Assembly (NCBI RefSeq): GCF_036588685.1
Contig: NC_086376.1
Coordinates: 58,241,166 to 58,305,165 of the forward strand
Direction: 5' to 3'
From: Mytilus trossulus
Lineage: Eukaryota; Mollusca; Bivalvia; Mytilida; Mytilidae
DNA length: 64,000 nt
Part shown: in pieces, positions 59,557-64,000 of the stretch
Position numbering within the stretch: position 1 is the first letter of the stretch
Layout: every line of letters begins with the position of its first letter
Translations under genes and position numbers: made by a program
The notes under the pieces: model-generated
The model's input: only the letters and a program-made list of their open reading frames with translations
What the model was told of the DNA's origin: nothing
Databases searched by the model: none

Positions 59557-60614
59557 AATGAAACATGTTCATTGGTCAAGGTTAGATGATCACTATCAGA
59601 CAGCTTTACATGTTGAGCTACTAGTATTGCTTGTGATTTTTGACGTCCAATATGTGCTCTTCAGTTGTGTTCATTAATGTCTATTAGTCTTTGATTACAG
59701 GATATAGGTAGCATTGGGAAATCACATTACATCTCCTTATTTTCATATCAAGCGTGTGTGTATCCTGACTCATAACAACATGTGATTATGTTTAAAAATG
59801 TGCACAAAGATGAAAGAAATATACCAAAGTGAGATTCAAACGTCTAAGTCGAAAATAAACTGAAAACGTCGTGTCAAAAACAGGAAAGGACCAAAAATTA
59901 TTTGCCAACAGCATGAGATACCAAAATACAACAGCACAAACAAACAAAAATACAATTACGGGTAATACAGCTCGGTCTTCAACAATTAGCAGATGTATAC
60001 AAGCTTTGACTTGTAAATGTAGTGTTTATAATGTAACACAAACCATATCAGCAATTAATATCAATCAAATGGAAAAAAAGCTTTAAAAATAATAAGGTTA
60101 CAAACTTTAAGTCATACTATGGACACACTATAACAATAAATTACTGTAATCGCCACCTTTCGATAGCACTATTCATTATTGTGTGTTATTTACAGCAATA
60201 ATTTAAGGCAAAAATGTACTGCAAATACAAGACTCAAATTTTCGCTAAACCACCAGATTTATTGTCTTTGATCGCCGGTCTTTATTTTTGTTTGTTTCAA
60301 GAGCCCCGCAATAGATACAAACAAATAACTGTATTCATACCACACTTTTCAAGTAAAGTCCGTACCTTTTGAATAGCTGATAAAGGGTAGACCTCCCAAC
60401 ACGCAAAGAACACACCTTGGATTTAATACTTGCCTCTCACCCATCATTCAAACTAAGATGTAAACATTAACCATTAATAGGAAACGGCGACCATGACATC
60501 GTCTTACTTGATATATCATGTAAACCTAGAAATACAACTTTAAAATTTTGATGGATTCAGTCTAGGATTATGCCATGCAATGGACTAAGCGCGTGAAGGA
60601 AGACGTAGACACTA

Positions 60615-61295
60615 GTTAAGTCGGCTTCATATCTTGACTTACATCTAGAAATTGACAATGAGGGTCGGTTGAATACAAAACTTTACGACAAAAGAGATGA
60701 TTTCAGCTTTCCAATTGTGAACTTTCCATTTCTAAGTAGCAACATTCCAACAGCACCTGCAAACGGAGTATATATCTCTAAATTGATACAATACTCCCGT
60801 GCTTGCATTTCCTATCATGATTTTCTTGATAGAGGGTTTCTGCTCACAAGGAAGCTATTAAACCAAGAGTTCCAAATGGTGAGGTTGAAATCATCCCTTC
60901 GTAAAATTTACGGACGCCATCACGAGTTGTTTGACCGTAATGGAATAACCGTTTCACAAATGATATCGGATTTGTTCCTTACGTCGTAACTACAATCCCC
61001 TTCACTTGCATGAATGTGACCTACCGAAATAGACGATTTACCGGATTTGTAATCACATAAGCAACACGATGGGTGCCACATGTGGAGCAGGATCTGCTAA
61101 ACCTTCCGGAGCACCTGAGATCACTCGTAGTTTTTGGTGGTGTTCGTGTTGTTTATTGTTTAGTTTTCTATGTTGTGTCATGTGTACTATTGTTTTTCTG
61201 TTTGTCTTTTTCATTTTTAGCCATGGTGTTATCAATTTGTTTTAGATTTATGAGTTTGACTGTCCCCTTGGTATCTTTCGTCCCTCTTTAAGCCA
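60615..61295 (+). mobile_element. 5'-truncated retroelement 3' end (RT C-terminus plus 3' UTR), plus-strand copy
   Basis: From TTAAGTCGGCTTCATATC, an open frame (60621-60989) reads SYLDLHLEIDNEGRL, KLYDKRDDF, VNFPFL and YGRHHELFDRNGITVSQM, the C-terminal part of the same RT family as 45935-46864. A 3' UTR follows and ends in GTATCTTTCGTCCCTCTTT. There is no poly(A) tail. Confidence 0.65.
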
Positions 61296-61314
61296 AAACC
61301 AGTATTAAGAAAGA

Positions 61315-61815
61315 TATACCTTTGGAAAAAAGCAGATATATATGTGAGATAAAGGAAGACCTCGAAACATCCAAGACATCTCTTAAAAACGTTAACAACA
61401 GAACTGAAGAATCCGTGTGGCAAAGCTTCAAATCAGAAATTAAAAAAAAAACACTGAGAAGCGAGTACGAACAAAAAATTCTCAATTTAGGCACGCCTTT
61501 GCCCATTGGTGAACACAGCAATTAGACGCAAGATCAACAAAAAACAAAAAGCACACAAGAAAGATAGGAAAACCAGAAAGAAAAGAGACCCAGACAGATA
61601 CAATAAACTAAGACAAAAAGTACAATGGGAAGTAAGACAAGCCATTAAGATATACATTGGAGAAGTCAGCTCCAACTACGAGGACAACTCCAAGAAATTC
61701 TGGTCCTATATTATAAGCAAAGGTCACGAATTGACAGGAATAGCACCATTAAAGAACAACATGGGATTCCTCCAAAGTGACAACAAAAGTAAAGTTAATA
61801 TCCTGAACAACAAAC
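61315..61815 (+). pseudogene. Non-LTR retrotransposon fragment (endonuclease-to-RT linker region)
   Basis: Two overlapping frames (61322-61525 and 61506-61815) together resemble the basic linker before the RT of jockey/CR1-like elements: RRKINKKQKAHKKDRKTRKK, then YNKLRQKVQWEVRQA, KFWSYIISKG, GIAPLKNNMGFLQSDNKSK and ILNN. A frameshift lies near 61510. It stops where another repeat is inserted. Confidence 0.55.
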
Positions 61816-62060
61816 ATATGCAACCGTACAGCCTTCATCAATGAGAAAACCCCATACCGTATAGTCGGCTATGAAAGATTTGAAATAAAACTTGTGAAAC
61901 AATTCTAACGAGAAAACGAAAAGCATAATCAATAACAAACCGATTTACGAAAACAAAAAAATGACAGATGAGAACCACTGTCACTGAACTGCATGCTCCT
62001 GTTTTGGGAGAGGCACATACAAAATGTAGCGGAGTTAAACATTATTGTAAGCACTCAAAC
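61815..62060 (-). repeat. Copy of the GCCAATGAGACAACT family nested in a non-LTR fragment
   Basis: Starts CATATGCAACCGTACAGCC and includes CATACCGTATAGTCGGC and CTGCATGCTCCTGTTTTGGG. It interrupts the reading frame of the fragment at 61315-61815. Confidence 0.5.
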
Positions 62061-62573
62061 CCCTCTTACCTGTGATATTGGTGTAACAGCGCAACATAAG
62101 AACACAATGTAGGAATCAGAAGCAACTGCCTCAAGTCAAAAGATAAAAACAATAGAAATGAAATCACCGAAATAAGAGTACTTGATGTTACTAAAAGCTA
62201 TCCAAAATAAACAACTAATAAATATATTGTTCTATCCCAGACTAAAGTAACAATCCGTACGCATACAACGTATTCAGTCTAGTGTAGAGCTTCATAATTA
62301 GTACGAAAAACGCGTGTTACCTTGTGCAATGCCACAATATAAGTATCGACAGGATGTAGGATAATGCGTTTCCATAACTACATATATAGCAATATGTATT
62401 ATTCAATTGTTTTAATAAAAACTAGACAAAGTGATGCCCCGCTATATTAATAAAAAAATCAAAACTCTGACCATTGCACACCTTTAATATATGTATAAAT
62501 AGCCAGCAAAGTGAAAACTTACCAAAATTCAAACTATTAGGGAATAACTACATACCCATAACAGAACGGACGA

Positions 62574-64000
62574 ACGATCTATTACACTAAGTTCAACCAT
62601 TAAAAAGCTCATTTCATATAAAACCTCATCCTGGTGGTTACCTTGATCTATGATACTAAGTACAACCAATAAAAAGGTCATATAATACAAAACCTCATCC
62701 TGGTGGATACCTTGATCTATTGTACTAGTACAACCAATAAAAAGCTCATATAATACAAAACCTCATCCTGGTGGTTACCTTGATCTATGATACTAAGTAC
62801 AACCAATAAAAAGGTCATATAATACAAAACCTCATCCTGGTGGATACCTTGATCTATTGTACTTAGTACAACCAATAAAAAGCTCATATAATACAAAACC
62901 TCATCCTGGTGGATACCTTGATCTATTGTACTTAGTACAACCAATAAAAAGCTCATATAATACAAAACCTCATCCTGGTGGATACCTTGATCTATTGTAC
63001 TTAGTACAACCAATAAAAAGCTCATATTATATAAAACCTCATCTTAGTGGTTACCTTGATCTATTGTACTTAGTACAACCAATAAAAAGGTCATATAATA
63101 CAAAACCTCATCCTGGTGGTTACCTTGATCTATGATACTAAGTACAACCAATAAAAAGCTCATATTATATAAAACCTCATCTTAGTGGTTACCTTGATCT
63201 ATTACACTTAGTACAACCAATAAAAAGCTCATATTATATAAAACCTCATCGTGGTGGTTACCTTTATCTATTATACTAAGTACAACCAATAAAAAGCTCA
63301 TATTATATAAAACCTCAACCTGGTGGTTACCTTGATCTATTATACTAGTATGACCAGTAAAAAGATCATATTATATAAAACCTCATCCTGGTGGTTACCT
63401 TGATCTATTATACTAGTATGACCAATAAAAAGCTCTTATTTTATAAAACCTCACCCTGGTGGTTACCTTGATCTATTATACTAGTATGACCAATAAAAAA
63501 CTCATAGTATATAAAACATCATCCTGGTGGTTACCTTCATCTATTGTACTAGTATAACCAATAAAAAGCTCATAGTATATAAAACCTCATCCTGGTGGTT
63601 ACCTTCATCTATTATACTAGTATGACCAATAAAAAGCTCTTATTATATAAAACATCATCCTGGTGGTTACCTTGATATATTATACTTAGTACAACCAATA
63701 AAAAGCTCAAATTATATAAAACCTCATCTTGGTGGTTACCTTGATCTATTATACTAGTATGACCAATAAAAAACTCATAGTATATAAAACCTCATCCTGG
63801 TGGTTACCTTGATCTATTATACTAAGTACAACCAATAAAAAGCTCATATTATATAAAACCTCATCCTGGTAGTTACCTTGATCTATTGTACTAAGTTCAT
63901 CCAATGAAAAGCTCATATTGTATAAAACCTCATCCTGGTGGTTAGCTTGATCTATTGTACTAGTACAACCAATAAAAAGCTCATATTATATAAAACCTCA
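62574..64000 (-). repeat. Same 68/69-bp satellite in inverted orientation, about 21 units, continues beyond the window
   Basis: Units are the reverse complement of those at 52040-55018 (CATCCTGGTGGTTACCTTGA, TCTATTGTACTTAGTACAAC). The inner end is rich in 69-bp units, the outer part in 68-bp TACTAGTA units. Confidence 0.9.

Noticed and set aside
62717..63135. Overlapping open frames on both strands in the second satellite array
   Set aside because: Same satellite artefact; frames on both strands at once argue against coding.

Overview
The window is AT-rich (roughly 70% A+T), intron-rich eukaryotic nuclear DNA packed with short dispersed repeats. Repeat words that I recognise as abundant in marine mussels, together with a fibrinogen-related lectin gene and a short peptidoglycan recognition protein gene, point to a bivalve mollusc, most likely Mytilus or a close mytilid. 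There are no bacterial features.

Layout. 1-22.5 kb: no convincing gene; dispersed repeats, a foldback element (about 6.1-7.3 kb) and three hammerhead-ribozyme-like repeat copies. 22.55-31.99 kb (+): a complete eight-exon gene for a 339-residue type II membrane protein with an N-terminal signal anchor, two EGF modules and a C-terminal fibrinogen-related domain. Its introns hold reverse-transcriptase debris and a hammerhead copy in the sense direction. 37.36-40.85 kb (+): a complete three-exon gene for a 200-residue secreted peptidoglycan recognition protein with all predicted zinc ligands. Its first intron has a RUNX/GATA site cluster. Its second intron holds a tandem dimer of a hammerhead-bearing repeat. 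41-52 kb: nested repeats, a reverse-transcriptase remnant, two MITE-like palindromes and weak exon candidates. 52.0-55.0 kb: a 68/69-bp satellite array. 55.8-61.8 kb: other tandem repeats, two inverted 3' ends of the same retroelement and a non-LTR fragment. 62.57-64.0 kb: the same satellite in the opposite orientation, running off the window.

How it fits together. Both complete genes are pattern-recognition genes of innate immunity, in the same orientation and about 5.4 kb apart. The most striking non-coding signal is a dispersed repeat whose core matches a type I hammerhead self-cleaving ribozyme. Two subfamilies differ by one compensatory base-pair change in each of the three stems. In the PGRP intron two intact copies lie 351 nt apart on the transcribed strand, the geometry expected to release a unit-length RNA. 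Exon limits come from splice signals and reading phase only; no transcript evidence was available.
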